Below, piece after piece: positions 56,442-64,000 of a stretch of DNA of 64,000 bases (positions are counted from its first letter, which is position 1; each line of letters begins with the position of its first letter). The translations under genes were made by a program, and so were the position numbers. Under the pieces are notes generated by a model. It did no database searches. It saw only the letters and a program-made list of their open reading frames with translations, and had not been told where the DNA came from. Source of the DNA: Flavisolibacter amylovorans (GTDB taxonomy: Bacteria; Bacteroidota; Bacteroidia; Chitinophagales; Chitinophagaceae); contig NZ_BAABGY010000016.1 of NCBI RefSeq assembly GCF_039541815.1, positions 310,001-374,000 of the forward strand, read 5' to 3'.

Positions 56442-57128
56442 TTAGCGGGTTTGGGTCGTGTCGGTGCCAGCGGCTGCACCGGTAGTGGCCGTTGCAGCGG
56501 CAGCGGTGGTGTCGGTGCCGGTGGCAGCGCCCCCGCCCTGCTTGCTGCGGATATAGTTGGTGATCCACCAGCGCTGCTCGGGGTGTACCTGCGAAGCGTA
56601 GGCGCCCATCTGGCCCTTGCCGTAGGTGATCACGTGGTAGATCTGTGCGTCGGAGAGCTTCTTGGTGTAGTCGTCGAGGAGGTTACGCGGAGCTGCCGGG
56701 TAAGGGCCGTCGCCACCCTTCCAGAGGGGACCGTTGCCATCGAGCTTGGAACCGTGGCAGATGCCGCAGTTGATCAGGTAGAGGCGCTCGGCTTCTTTCA
56801 GCTGGGCGGCCGTTACGTTGCGGGGCTGCGTCAGGCTCACAAAGGAGGCGGCACGGGCATAACCACTATCGCCTTCCGGGAGTTCGAAGTGGTTGGCGTC
56901 GCCGCGGGCCATGGTGCCGGGTACGGGCATTCCGTTCCAGTAGGCGCCACGCTTCGAAAGGTCGTGGTCCTCGGGTGTATTGTTATAGCCGAGGGCCTCA
57001 TACGCGCGGCTATAGTACATGTCGGGCATATAGGCACGACCGGGGTCGTTGCCAGAGGCGCCCCCGCAGGCAGCGAAGCTGAGGGTGAGCGCAATGAATC
57101 CGGTGAGAAGCAACAATTTTTTCATCAT
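56442..57128 (-). CDS. actE: alternative complex III subunit ActE (mono-haem cytochrome c lipoprotein)
   Basis: 228 residues. Lipoprotein signal (LTLSFAAC, Cys21), then a single cytochrome c domain with haem motif CGICH (121-125) and a later axial Met in KGQMGAYASQV. The Ala/Thr-rich tail (TDTTAAAATATTG) is probably flexible. In ACIII it carries electrons from the polyhaem subunit toward the oxidase. Overlapping-type spacing with neighbours (11 nt to actD, 32 nt to actF) fits one operon. Confidence 0.94.
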   Translation of the reverse strand: MMKKLLLLTGFIALTLSFAACGGASGNDPGRAYMPDMYYSRAYEALGYNNTPEDHDLSKRGAYWNGMPVPGTMARGDANHFELPEGDSGYARAASFVSLTQPRNVTAAQLKEAERLYLINCGICHGSKLDGNGPLWKGGDGPYPAAPRNLLDDYTKKLSDAQIYHVITYGKGQMGAYASQVHPEQRWWITNYIRSKQGGGAATGTDTTAAAATATTGAAAGTDTTQTR

Positions 57129-57139
57129 TCCTTGTTTTA

Positions 57140-57730
57140 TCAGCCAGCTACCGCCACTTCGTTATTGTAAAGTTTTTGCTCTTTGTCGTAGCGACCCATC
57201 CACCAGCCGGTTTCCTTGGTCACCACCTCTACGCCCTGGGCGCCGGCGCTCTGCAGGAAGCTCATGATCTCCTGCTCGTTGGAGCGGTCGCTGAGCTCGA
57301 TGGCCATCGTGAAGGTGTCGTCGGTGGAACGCGGGTTGAAGTGGTCCTTCTTCACGAAGGGAGCCAGCTGGCACAGGTAGCAGAAGGTGAGTACCATGCC
57401 CACGGCCGCGAAGAGTACCGTCAGCTCGAACATGATGGGGATCCACGCGGGCAGCGAGAAGAAGGGCTTGCCACCGATGTTGAGCGGCCAGTCGGCGGTC
57501 AGCGTCCAGGTGATGAAGCTGAAAGCCGTTGTGGTACCCGTGATGCCGTAGATAAAGCCGGCGGTGTGCAGGCTCGTATCGCGGAGGCCCATGGCCGTAT
57601 CCAGGCCGTGGATCGGGAAGGGCGTATACACATCATGGATCTTGTAGCCGGCCTTACGCACCGCCTTCACGGCGGGGAAGAGTACCTGCTCGTCGTAGAA
57701 GTTGCCGACAACGAATTTTTTGAGCGCCAT
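57140..57730 (-). CDS. actD: alternative complex III subunit ActD (DUF3341)
   Basis: 196 residues from the ATG at 57730, which is the start expected for the family (MALKKFVVGNFYDEQVLFPAVKAVRKAGY); a GTG six codons upstream is less likely. DUF3341 features: a soluble N-terminal domain (YTPFPIHGLDTAMGLRDTSL), two transmembrane helices (GFIYGITGTTTAFSFITWTL, PIMFELTVLFAAVGMVLTFCYL), then a small C-terminal domain. It is a structural subunit of ACIII. Confidence 0.95.
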   Translation of the reverse strand: MALKKFVVGNFYDEQVLFPAVKAVRKAGYKIHDVYTPFPIHGLDTAMGLRDTSLHTAGFIYGITGTTTAFSFITWTLTADWPLNIGGKPFFSLPAWIPIMFELTVLFAAVGMVLTFCYLCQLAPFVKKDHFNPRSTDDTFTMAIELSDRSNEQEIMSFLQSAGAQGVEVVTKETGWWMGRYDKEQKLYNNEVAVAG

Positions 57731-57838
57731 AGTTTTTATTTGGTCCACCGCGGCCCGGGGGCGTTGGCGTTGCTATTTAATGTGTTCCAAACTGCGTTTC
57801 CGGTTGCCGGCCGTGGAGCGCCGGCGCCGGTTGGGTTC

Positions 57839-59284
57839 TTAGTGATGCGTGTGCTCGTGTGCGAAGTGCTCCACGGATTCCTTTTCCACCGGTTCCATCT
57901 TCTCCTTGTACACGTCGCCGCTTTTCTTGAGGATGTGCTTGATCTCGGCGATGGCAATAACAGGGAAGTATTTCGAGAACAGGAAGTAGCAGGTGAAGAA
58001 GAGGCCGAACGTTCCCATGTAGAAGCCGATCTCCCAGATGGTGGGGGTGTAGTAGGGGCTCCAGCTGGAGGGCAGGTAGTCGCGGTACAGCGAGGTCACG
58101 ATGATCACGAAACGCTCGAACCACATACCAATGTTCACGATGATCGACATGAAGAAGGTGACTAGGATGTTGCGGCGCATCTTGCGGAACCAGAAGATCT
58201 GGGGGGAGATCACGTTACAACCCATCATCAGCCAGTAGCTCCAGCCGTAGGGAGAGGCGAGGCTTACGCGGTTCTGCTCGAAGGCGTACCACTCGTACTT
58301 CACGCCCGAGTACCAGGCCATGAAGAGCTCAGTGAGGTAGGCGATACCTACAATGGAGCCGGTGAGTACGATCACCTTGTTCATCACCTCGATGTGCTCG
58401 AGGGTGATGTACTCCTCGAGGCCGAGCACCTTACGGGTCACCAGGAGCAGGGTCTGCACCATGGCGAAGCCGGAGAAGATGGCGCCTGCCACAAAGTAGG
58501 GCGGGAAGATCGTAGTGTGCCAGCCGGGGATCACCGAGGTGGCGAAGTCGAAGGATACGATGGTGTGTACCGAAAGTACGAGCGGCGTGGAGAGGCCGGC
58601 GAGTACGAGCGACAGGGCCTCGTGGCGCTGCCAGTGCTTCGTGGAGCCGGTCCAGCCGAAGGCGGCGAGGCCATAGAACATCTTGCGCCACTTCAGCTTG
58701 GCACGGTCACGCAGGGTGGCCATGTCGGGCAGCAGGCCGGAGTACCAGAAGAGGAGCGATACGGTGAAGTAGGTCGAGATGGCGAATACGTCCCACAGCA
58801 GCGGCGAGTTGAAGTTCACCCACAGCGGGCCGCGCGTGTTGGGGTAAGGCAGGGTAAAGAAGGCGTTCCATACACGGCCCATGTGCCAGATCGGGAACTG
58901 GCCGGCGCACATTACGGCGAAGATGGTCATGGCCTCGGCGGCGCGGTTTACACCCGTACGCCAGCCCTGGCGGAAAAGCAGGAGGATCGCGGAGATCAGC
59001 GTACCGGCGTGACCGATACCTACCCACCATACGAAGTTGGTGATGTCCCAACCCCAGCCGATGGTGCGGTTCAGGTTCCACTGGCCCGTTCCGTACATCA
59101 CCTCCTTGGTTACGGAAACGATGCCGAAGAGCAGCAGGAACACGGAAATGATAAAGCCGATCCACCACAGCTTGCTGGGCTTCGTCTCCACCGGGCGGCA
59201 GATGTCCTCCGTAACCTGGTGGTAGGTCTTGCTACCTTCTACAATCGGTGGTCTTACCTGCGATTCGTACTTAAGTAATGCCAT
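57839..59284 (-). CDS. actC: alternative complex III subunit ActC (NrfD-like)
   Basis: 481 residues from the ATG at 59284 (MALLKYESQVRPPIVEG); an in-frame ATG ten codons earlier (59314) is less likely. About ten transmembrane helices of the NrfD/PsrC fold, with WGWDITNFVWWVGIGHAGTLISAILLLF, MTIFAVMCAGQFPIWHMGR and VPHWYLLF-type stretches. It binds menaquinol and may contribute to proton handling in ACIII. A short heptamer array lies between this gene and actB. Confidence 0.95.
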   Translation of the reverse strand: MALLKYESQVRPPIVEGSKTYHQVTEDICRPVETKPSKLWWIGFIISVFLLLFGIVSVTKEVMYGTGQWNLNRTIGWGWDITNFVWWVGIGHAGTLISAILLLFRQGWRTGVNRAAEAMTIFAVMCAGQFPIWHMGRVWNAFFTLPYPNTRGPLWVNFNSPLLWDVFAISTYFTVSLLFWYSGLLPDMATLRDRAKLKWRKMFYGLAAFGWTGSTKHWQRHEALSLVLAGLSTPLVLSVHTIVSFDFATSVIPGWHTTIFPPYFVAGAIFSGFAMVQTLLLVTRKVLGLEEYITLEHIEVMNKVIVLTGSIVGIAYLTELFMAWYSGVKYEWYAFEQNRVSLASPYGWSYWLMMGCNVISPQIFWFRKMRRNILVTFFMSIIVNIGMWFERFVIIVTSLYRDYLPSSWSPYYTPTIWEIGFYMGTFGLFFTCYFLFSKYFPVIAIAEIKHILKKSGDVYKEKMEPVEKESVEHFAHEHTHH

Positions 59285-59356
59285 ATTGTTTGTCGTTCGG
59301 CCCTCTGCGTGCATCGGGCCCTTTTAGAAACTTTTTTATTCGAAGGAATCGCAATT

Positions 59357-59381
59357 GCCGATTCCCGATTACCGATTCCCG
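59357..59381. repeat. short heptamer array between actC and actB
   Basis: GCCGATT, CCCGATT and ACCGATT in tandem (59357-59377), then CCCG, ending 3 nt from the actB stop codon. Same unit family as 33946-33994. Confidence 0.75.
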
Positions 59382-59384
59382 TTC

Positions 59385-62300
59385 TTAGTCGTGTACCGGG
59401 GTCGCAGCCGGCTTCTCGCCGTGCTCCTTCACGCCGCCGTGGTCTTCCTGGCGACCGTGGCCGCCCATGTTCTCGGGGTTCACCGGGATCTCCTTGGAGT
59501 TGCGCACCTTGGCCAGGTAGCTCACGTTGGGGAGGGTGTGGATCTGCTCGATCACGTGGAAGAGACGGTTCGGGTTGTTCTTGCGCCACTGCGATACGGT
59601 GCTGTTCGGGTCGTTGGCGTTGCCGAATACGATCGCGTTGGTGGGGCAGGCCTGGGCGCAGGCGCTCTGTACTTCGTCACCACCGAGGGGACGGTTCTCG
59701 AGTTTCGCCTTCAGCTTGCCTTCCTGGGTGCGCTGCACGCAGAAGGTGCACTTCTCCATCACACCGCGCGAGCGCGTCACCACGTCGGGGTTCAGCACCA
59801 TGCGGGTAAGGTCGTCGTTCATCTGCTCGATCACGAAGTCGCGGGCACCGACGCCGGACTCGGGTCCGAGCTTGCCGTGGGTGGAGGCGCCGGTGTAGTC
59901 GGCCCAGTTGAAGCGGCGTACTTTATAAGGGCAGTTATTGGCGCAGTAGCGGGTGCCGATGCAGCGGTTGTAGGCCATCTGGTTGATGCCTTCCGAGGAG
60001 TGCATGGTGGCTGCTACCGGGCAAACGTTTTCGCAGGGAGCGTTGTCGCAGTGCTGGCACAGCATGGGCTGGAATACTACCGCCTTCAGGTTGTCGGCAT
60101 TCTCGCCTTCGCTTACGAAGTAGCGGTCGATGCGCAGCCAGTGCATTTCGTGCGCACGGAGCACTTCGCTCTTACCCACCACCGGCACGTTGTTCTCGAG
60201 GTGGCAGGCCACCACGCAGGCACCGCAGCCGATGCAGGAGTTCATATCGATGGCCATGCCCCACTTGGCGCCGTGGAAGCCGTGGTCGTAGTTGTTGCCG
60301 CCTTTCTCGTTCGGCTTCGCATAAAGCGTGGCCTCGTGGCGGTAGTCGCCGGTCTTCTTGGCGTAGTCGGCCACGAGCTCGTCGCGCTGGTGGCGGAACT
60401 TGGTGGGCTCCAGCAGGAAGGCGGCCATCGTGGTCTCTTTCACCACTTCCTGGCGGTTCTCGTAGGAGTTGTGCACCTGCGTCTGGGCGATCTTGTACTG
60501 GCCCTTCTCGGAGATGACCACTTTGCTGGCGGCATTATGGTAGTCAACGGTGTTGCCGTTGAAGCGGGCGAAGGGGAACACGTTCGGACCCGTACCGGCT
60601 GCTGCCTTGCCATAGGCTTCGGAGCGGCCGTAGCCGACGGCGATGGCGATGGTATCCTTCTCCACGCCGGGGATTGCGAGCACGGGGAGCGTGAGGGTCA
60701 CGCCGTTCACCGTGATGTCGATCTGCGGCTTCTCTCGGTAGTATTCGTAGTCGGAATCGAGCTCGATGCCCAGCTCCTTGGCCTTGGCCACGGAGATCAT
60801 GGCGAAGTTGTCCCAGGTAGCTTTGGTGATCGGGTCGGGCAGCTCGAGCAGCCAGGGGTTGGCGCTTTGCTTGCCGGAGCCCATGGCAACGTTCTGGTAC
60901 AGCACCACTTCGTTGGCGGGGCGGGTAGCGGCGGCAGAGAGGGCCAGCACCGCTGCGCCTACACCACCGCCATTGAAAGAGCCGGCCTGGCCGCCGCCTG
61001 CGGGAGGCGTGGCAAAGGTGGTCGTAGTGCCGTCCGTGTTGATGGTGTCGGTAACGAAGCTTCCGGAGGTGGCAGTGGCCGGTGCGGCAACGGTGCGGCC
61101 GTTGGCGAGCACGCCGTCCTGCAGGGCTCCGTCGAATCCGGCGGCGCCACCGAGCTTACCGCTCCAGTAGCCGCGGAAGTAGGTTTCCCAATCGGTATTG
61201 TTGCCGCTCCACTTCAGCAGCGAAGTCTGGAAGGGGCGGGTCTTGAACAGGGGGAAGATGGTGGGCTGGATGAAGGAGATATTACCGCTGCGCGATTCGG
61301 CATCACCCCAGCTTTCGAGGTAGTGGTGCGAAGGCACGGCGTACTGGCACAGGGCCGTCGTCTCGTCCATCTTGGCGTTGAAGGAAACGGAGAGGCGTAC
61401 TTTCTTCAGGCCGTCGGTGAAGCCTTTGGCGTTGAAGTAGTCGTAAGCGGGGTTGGCATCGTACACGAGCAGGGCACCCACCTGGCCGGCGTTCATCGCC
61501 GTTACGAGGTCGTTCATGTCCTTGTCGATGGCGGCCTTCGTTACGAGCGGGCTACCCCAGTCGATGGTGTTGCCGTAAGCACCGAGGGCGCTGTTGATGG
61601 CGTTGACCACCGTCTGAACGTTGGGGTCGTTGGAACCGCACACCACGAGTGCGTTACGGCCGGCGGCCTTGAGCTCCGTGGCGATCTCGGCGATCTTGTT
61701 GCGGAGGATGCCGTTGGGGAGGTTGTTGGGCGTACCCGCTACGCCGAGGGCGTTGGCGAGGGCCATCACCACGTTGCCGGTTTCGGAGGGACGGTGCACA
61801 TAGCGCTCGTCGGCGTTGGAGCCGGTGAGGCTCAGGAAGCTTTCGAGCTGGTAGTGCTTGTTCATCTTGGGCGCAGCCTCGTTGATCTTGCGGCCGGTAG
61901 CGTACTGGCGGGCAAAGTCGACGGGGGTGAGCCAGGTGCCGAGGAAGTCGGCGCCGATGGAGACGATGACGGCGGCGCGGTCGAAGTTGTAGCCGGGGAT
62001 GGCAGACTCCTTCGGGCGGCCGAAGCCGGCCATATTGGCCTGGATCATACCGCTGTAGGAAACGGCGTCGTATTGTACGTGGCGGGCGCCCGGTACGCGG
62101 CCGAGGAACTCGGAGATGAGCTGGCGCGTGGAGGGCGAGTTGATGGTGCTGGTGAGGAGCACGACGGCGCCGCCGCCGAGGCCGGCCATAGCGGAAGCGA
62201 TCTGGCTATCGAGCTGCTCGAACTTCGGGATCTCCTCCCACTTACCGTTGCCGGCGTTGCGCTGCGGGTGGGTGATGCGGAAGGTATCGTACAGGTCGAG

Positions 62301-62714
62301 CACGGAGGCCTGCATGCGGGGAGAGGTACCACCCTTCGTGAGCGGGGAGAGCGTGTTGCCTTCCAGCTTGATGGGGCGGCCATCGCGCACCTTGGCTACC
62401 GCGGGAATCACTTCACCGTCCTGAACGAAGGTGGTGGCGTAGTACTTGGCCACACCCGGCGTCACGTTTTCGGGACGGTTGACGTAGGGAACGGCCTTGC
62501 GCACGGGCATCTGGCAGGAAGCGGCGATGGTGGCGGCGGCAGTGCTGAAGCCTACGTACTTGAGGAAGTCGCGGCGCGGCGTCTTGGCATCGAGCAGACC
62601 CTTGTCGAGGTCTTCAAACGGCAGCTGCTCCCGGAACTCGTCCTGGTTCTGCTGCTGAAAGCGTTTGTTGTCGTTCAGTTCAGCGAAACTTTGCCAATAC
62701 TTGTTTGTGCTCAT
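59385..62714 (-). CDS. actB: alternative complex III subunit ActB (molybdopterin-like domain plus Fe-S clusters)
   Basis: 1109 residues. The N-terminal part (about 40-770) resembles the molybdopterin-oxidoreductase fold of the complex iron-sulfur family, which in ActB proteins lacks the cofactor. Export is probable through a Tat-like start (TPRRDFLKYVGFSTAAATIAASC). The C-terminal 300 residues hold four ferredoxin-type cysteine groups: CIGCGACVVACHLE, CQHCDNAPCENVCP, CIGTRYCANNCP and CTFCVQR...CAQACP. It passes electrons within ACIII. The gene is preceded on the same strand by actA, separated by two hairpins. Confidence 0.96.
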   Translation of the reverse strand: MSTNKYWQSFAELNDNKRFQQQNQDEFREQLPFEDLDKGLLDAKTPRRDFLKYVGFSTAAATIAASCQMPVRKAVPYVNRPENVTPGVAKYYATTFVQDGEVIPAVAKVRDGRPIKLEGNTLSPLTKGGTSPRMQASVLDLYDTFRITHPQRNAGNGKWEEIPKFEQLDSQIASAMAGLGGGAVVLLTSTINSPSTRQLISEFLGRVPGARHVQYDAVSYSGMIQANMAGFGRPKESAIPGYNFDRAAVIVSIGADFLGTWLTPVDFARQYATGRKINEAAPKMNKHYQLESFLSLTGSNADERYVHRPSETGNVVMALANALGVAGTPNNLPNGILRNKIAEIATELKAAGRNALVVCGSNDPNVQTVVNAINSALGAYGNTIDWGSPLVTKAAIDKDMNDLVTAMNAGQVGALLVYDANPAYDYFNAKGFTDGLKKVRLSVSFNAKMDETTALCQYAVPSHHYLESWGDAESRSGNISFIQPTIFPLFKTRPFQTSLLKWSGNNTDWETYFRGYWSGKLGGAAGFDGALQDGVLANGRTVAAPATATSGSFVTDTINTDGTTTTFATPPAGGGQAGSFNGGGVGAAVLALSAAATRPANEVVLYQNVAMGSGKQSANPWLLELPDPITKATWDNFAMISVAKAKELGIELDSDYEYYREKPQIDITVNGVTLTLPVLAIPGVEKDTIAIAVGYGRSEAYGKAAAGTGPNVFPFARFNGNTVDYHNAASKVVISEKGQYKIAQTQVHNSYENRQEVVKETTMAAFLLEPTKFRHQRDELVADYAKKTGDYRHEATLYAKPNEKGGNNYDHGFHGAKWGMAIDMNSCIGCGACVVACHLENNVPVVGKSEVLRAHEMHWLRIDRYFVSEGENADNLKAVVFQPMLCQHCDNAPCENVCPVAATMHSSEGINQMAYNRCIGTRYCANNCPYKVRRFNWADYTGASTHGKLGPESGVGARDFVIEQMNDDLTRMVLNPDVVTRSRGVMEKCTFCVQRTQEGKLKAKLENRPLGGDEVQSACAQACPTNAIVFGNANDPNSTVSQWRKNNPNRLFHVIEQIHTLPNVSYLAKVRNSKEIPVNPENMGGHGRQEDHGGVKEHGEKPAATPVHD

Positions 62715-62805
62715 ATTTGATGTCTTCCCCGACGCGCTACGCGGTCTGGGTTTGTTTTAGTCTAAGAAGAATATACGGTCCTGGTGCACAGTTGTTTGTA
62801 GTGGC

Positions 62806-62832
62806 GTCCGTAGTCTAAGACGACGAACAGCT
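62806..62832. other. imperfect hairpin of the TTGTYYGTAGTC family
   Basis: GTCCGTAGTC pairs with GACGACGAAC (8 of 10) around TAA, between actA and actB. A more perfect member lies 60 bp further on. Confidence 0.45.
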
Positions 62833-62873
62833 GTGCGGGAGGAGTGATGCAGTAATTAAAGAACTGTGTTGCC

Positions 62874-62896
62874 GTCTGTAGTCATGGACTACAGAC
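62874..62896. other. perfect hairpin between actA and actB
   Basis: Perfect 10-bp arms GTCTGTAGTC and GACTACAGAC around ATG, starting 7 nt after the actA stop codon. It lacks a U tract, so it is more likely an mRNA-processing or stabilising hairpin than a terminator. Related in sequence to the hairpin at 23619-23647. Confidence 0.65.
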
Positions 62897-62902
62897 AACA
62901 TT

Positions 62903-64000
62903 TTAGTAGTGGCACTTCTGGCACTCGAGGCCACCGATGTCGGCTACTTTCACGGAGTCCATCTTGCCGGCGTTGACGTCGTTGTGGAACTTCTCGTAGA
63001 TGGAGTAGAACTTGTTGCCGGTGCTGTCCTTGCCGTTGAAGAAGTTCACCTTCGTTTCGCGGTGGCAGTTGATACACCAGCCCATGCTGAGTTCCGACAC
63101 CTGCTTCACCACGTCCATTTCCTGGATGTTGCCGTGGCAGGTCTGGCAGGCTACCTTACCGGCGTTCACGTGCTGGGCGTGGTTGAAGTACACGTGGTCG
63201 GGGAGGTTGTGGATCTTTACCCACTCCGGCGACTTGGCCTTGCTCGGATCCCAGGGCTTGCCCGGGGTGTAGCCGGCGTACTTATAGAGCTTCTGGATCT
63301 CGGCGGTACCGTTGATCTCGTTGCCTTCCTCGTTATAAAGCTTCGGACCTTTCTCGTAGGTGGAGATGGCCTTGTGGCAGTTCATACAAACATTAAGGGA
63401 GGGTATGGCGGCGTGCTTGGATTCCCATGCGGAGCCGTGGCAATAAAGACAGTTGATCTGGTTGACGCCGGCGTGCACCTTGTGCGAATAGTAGATCGGC
63501 TGCTCGGGCTGGTAGCCTTGCTGGCGGCCGAGGCCGATGGCGCCTTTTGCAACGTAGTAGCCGCCAACGACGAAGAGCAGGAGCGCGATGAGGGCGATGT
63601 ATACTTTGTTGCGCCAGAAGGGCACCTGCTCGGGGCGGTTGATGCCTTCCTTATCGTCGGAGAGTTTCTTCAGGTTGTTGTTCACCTGCATCAGGATCAG
63701 CGCGATGATGGCCAGGATGATGGACACCACGCCGAAGATGAGCGAGCCGTTGCCTTCGCCTTGCTGGTTAGCAGCGGCGCCGGCACCATCACCACCGTCC
63801 GTCTTCTGGCCGGCAGCGGGAGCGCTTACGATATAATCAGTGATGGCGTCGATCTGCTTCTCGGTAAGCTGGGGGAATGCCTGCATGATGGCGCCGTACT
63901 TCTGCTGGAGCGCTTTGGCGTAGGCGTTACCCTGGAGATAGGATGCGGGGTTGTGGATCCACTTATAGAGCTCTTTCTGGTCGCCCCAGGGGCCGCGCTC
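62903..64000 (-). CDS. actA: alternative complex III subunit ActA, penta-haem cytochrome c (partial, 5' end outside window)
   Basis: The frame is open from the right edge to the stop at 62903, 365 codons; the start lies outside the window. The visible part begins with the end of a mono-haem cytochrome c-like domain (ERGPWGDQKELYKW, ITDYIVSA), then a transmembrane region (IFGVVSIILAIIALILMQV; VYIALIALLLFVVGGYYV), then five CxxCH haem motifs: CLYCH, CMNCH, CQTCH, CINCH and CQKCH. It receives electrons from ActB and passes them to the oxidase side. First visible gene of the respiratory operon. Confidence 0.95.
   Translation of the reverse strand, partial: ERGPWGDQKELYKWIHNPASYLQGNAYAKALQQKYGAIMQAFPQLTEKQIDAITDYIVSAPAAGQKTDGGDGAGAAANQQGEGNGSLIFGVVSIILAIIALILMQVNNNLKKLSDDKEGINRPEQVPFWRNKVYIALIALLLFVVGGYYVAKGAIGLGRQQGYQPEQPIYYSHKVHAGVNQINCLYCHGSAWESKHAAIPSLNVCMNCHKAISTYEKGPKLYNEEGNEINGTAEIQKLYKYAGYTPGKPWDPSKAKSPEWVKIHNLPDHVYFNHAQHVNAGKVACQTCHGNIQEMDVVKQVSELSMGWCINCHRETKVNFFNGKDSTGNKFYSIYEKFHNDVNAGKMDSVKVADIGGLECQKCHY

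Noticed and set aside
59355..62720. 1121-codon plus-strand frame opposite actB
   Set aside because: It mirrors the ActB gene exactly. The product is Val/Gly/His-rich without domains, while the minus strand encodes clear Fe-S motifs. High third-position GC leaves the complementary frame open.

Overview
The window is a stretch of high-GC chromosome from a Bacteroidota bacterium, most probably a member of the Chitinophagaceae. The grounds are a SusC/SusD glycan-uptake locus, a type IX secretion (T9SS) C-terminal domain on an amylase, an alternative complex III / cytochrome oxidase cluster with the Bacteroidota gene order, Bacteroidota-type TAnnTTTG promoters, a 30S protein THX gene, and little Shine-Dalgarno signal. 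I found no rRNA, tRNA, CRISPR array, transposase or phage gene.

Layout. 1-2256: 5' part of a secreted PKD-repeat protein (minus strand, runs off the left edge). 2.5-3.6 kb: an HD-domain protein and a small HNH nuclease. 3.9-14.5 kb: a minus-strand starch/maltodextrin-type locus in transcription order: secreted GH13 amylase, NUDIX-like regulator, SusC, SusD and two SusE/F-like lipoproteins. 14.7-19.3 kb: housekeeping genes (xth, DUF4286, HU, THX, pdxH, coiled-coil protein, pyrH). 19.5-25.8 kb: two paralogous surface lipoproteins bracketing an ECF sigma factor and an unusual inner-membrane/beta-barrel protein. 25.9-47.1 kb: mixed genes, including mutL, ligA, a NUMOD4-HNH gene, small tandem paralogues, a solo LuxR helix-turn-helix, a WG-repeat protein, GxxExxY, a short-chain dehydrogenase, a broken four-helix-bundle gene, asd and a lamin-tail protein. 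47.4-64.0 kb: a minus-strand respiratory cluster, actA(partial)-actB-actC-actD-actE-actF-ctaC-ctaD-ctaB-two subunit III genes-subunit IV, then a terminator, then SCO and DUF420 genes. This would make a quinol:cytochrome c oxidoreductase and the aa3-type oxidase it feeds.

The most unusual feature lies between the genes. At least sixteen sites carry short arrays of degenerate tandem oligomers with a fixed period at each site (7, 8, 9 or 10 bp). Many occur as two arrays in inverted orientation around a 16-520 bp spacer. Unit sequence and period differ between sites, but the architecture is shared. Several arrays abut or supply a stop codon, two solitary HNH genes sit between such arrays, one pair flanks a decayed gene, and three arrays of different sequence are preceded by the same 11-bp motif (KGCGTCAGCCA). 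A related array lies inside a coding sequence, there with a frame-preserving 9-bp period. I know of no named element with this description, so it is the best candidate here for something undescribed.

Long plus-strand open frames opposite the SusC, amylase and ActB genes are composition shadows and are not annotated.
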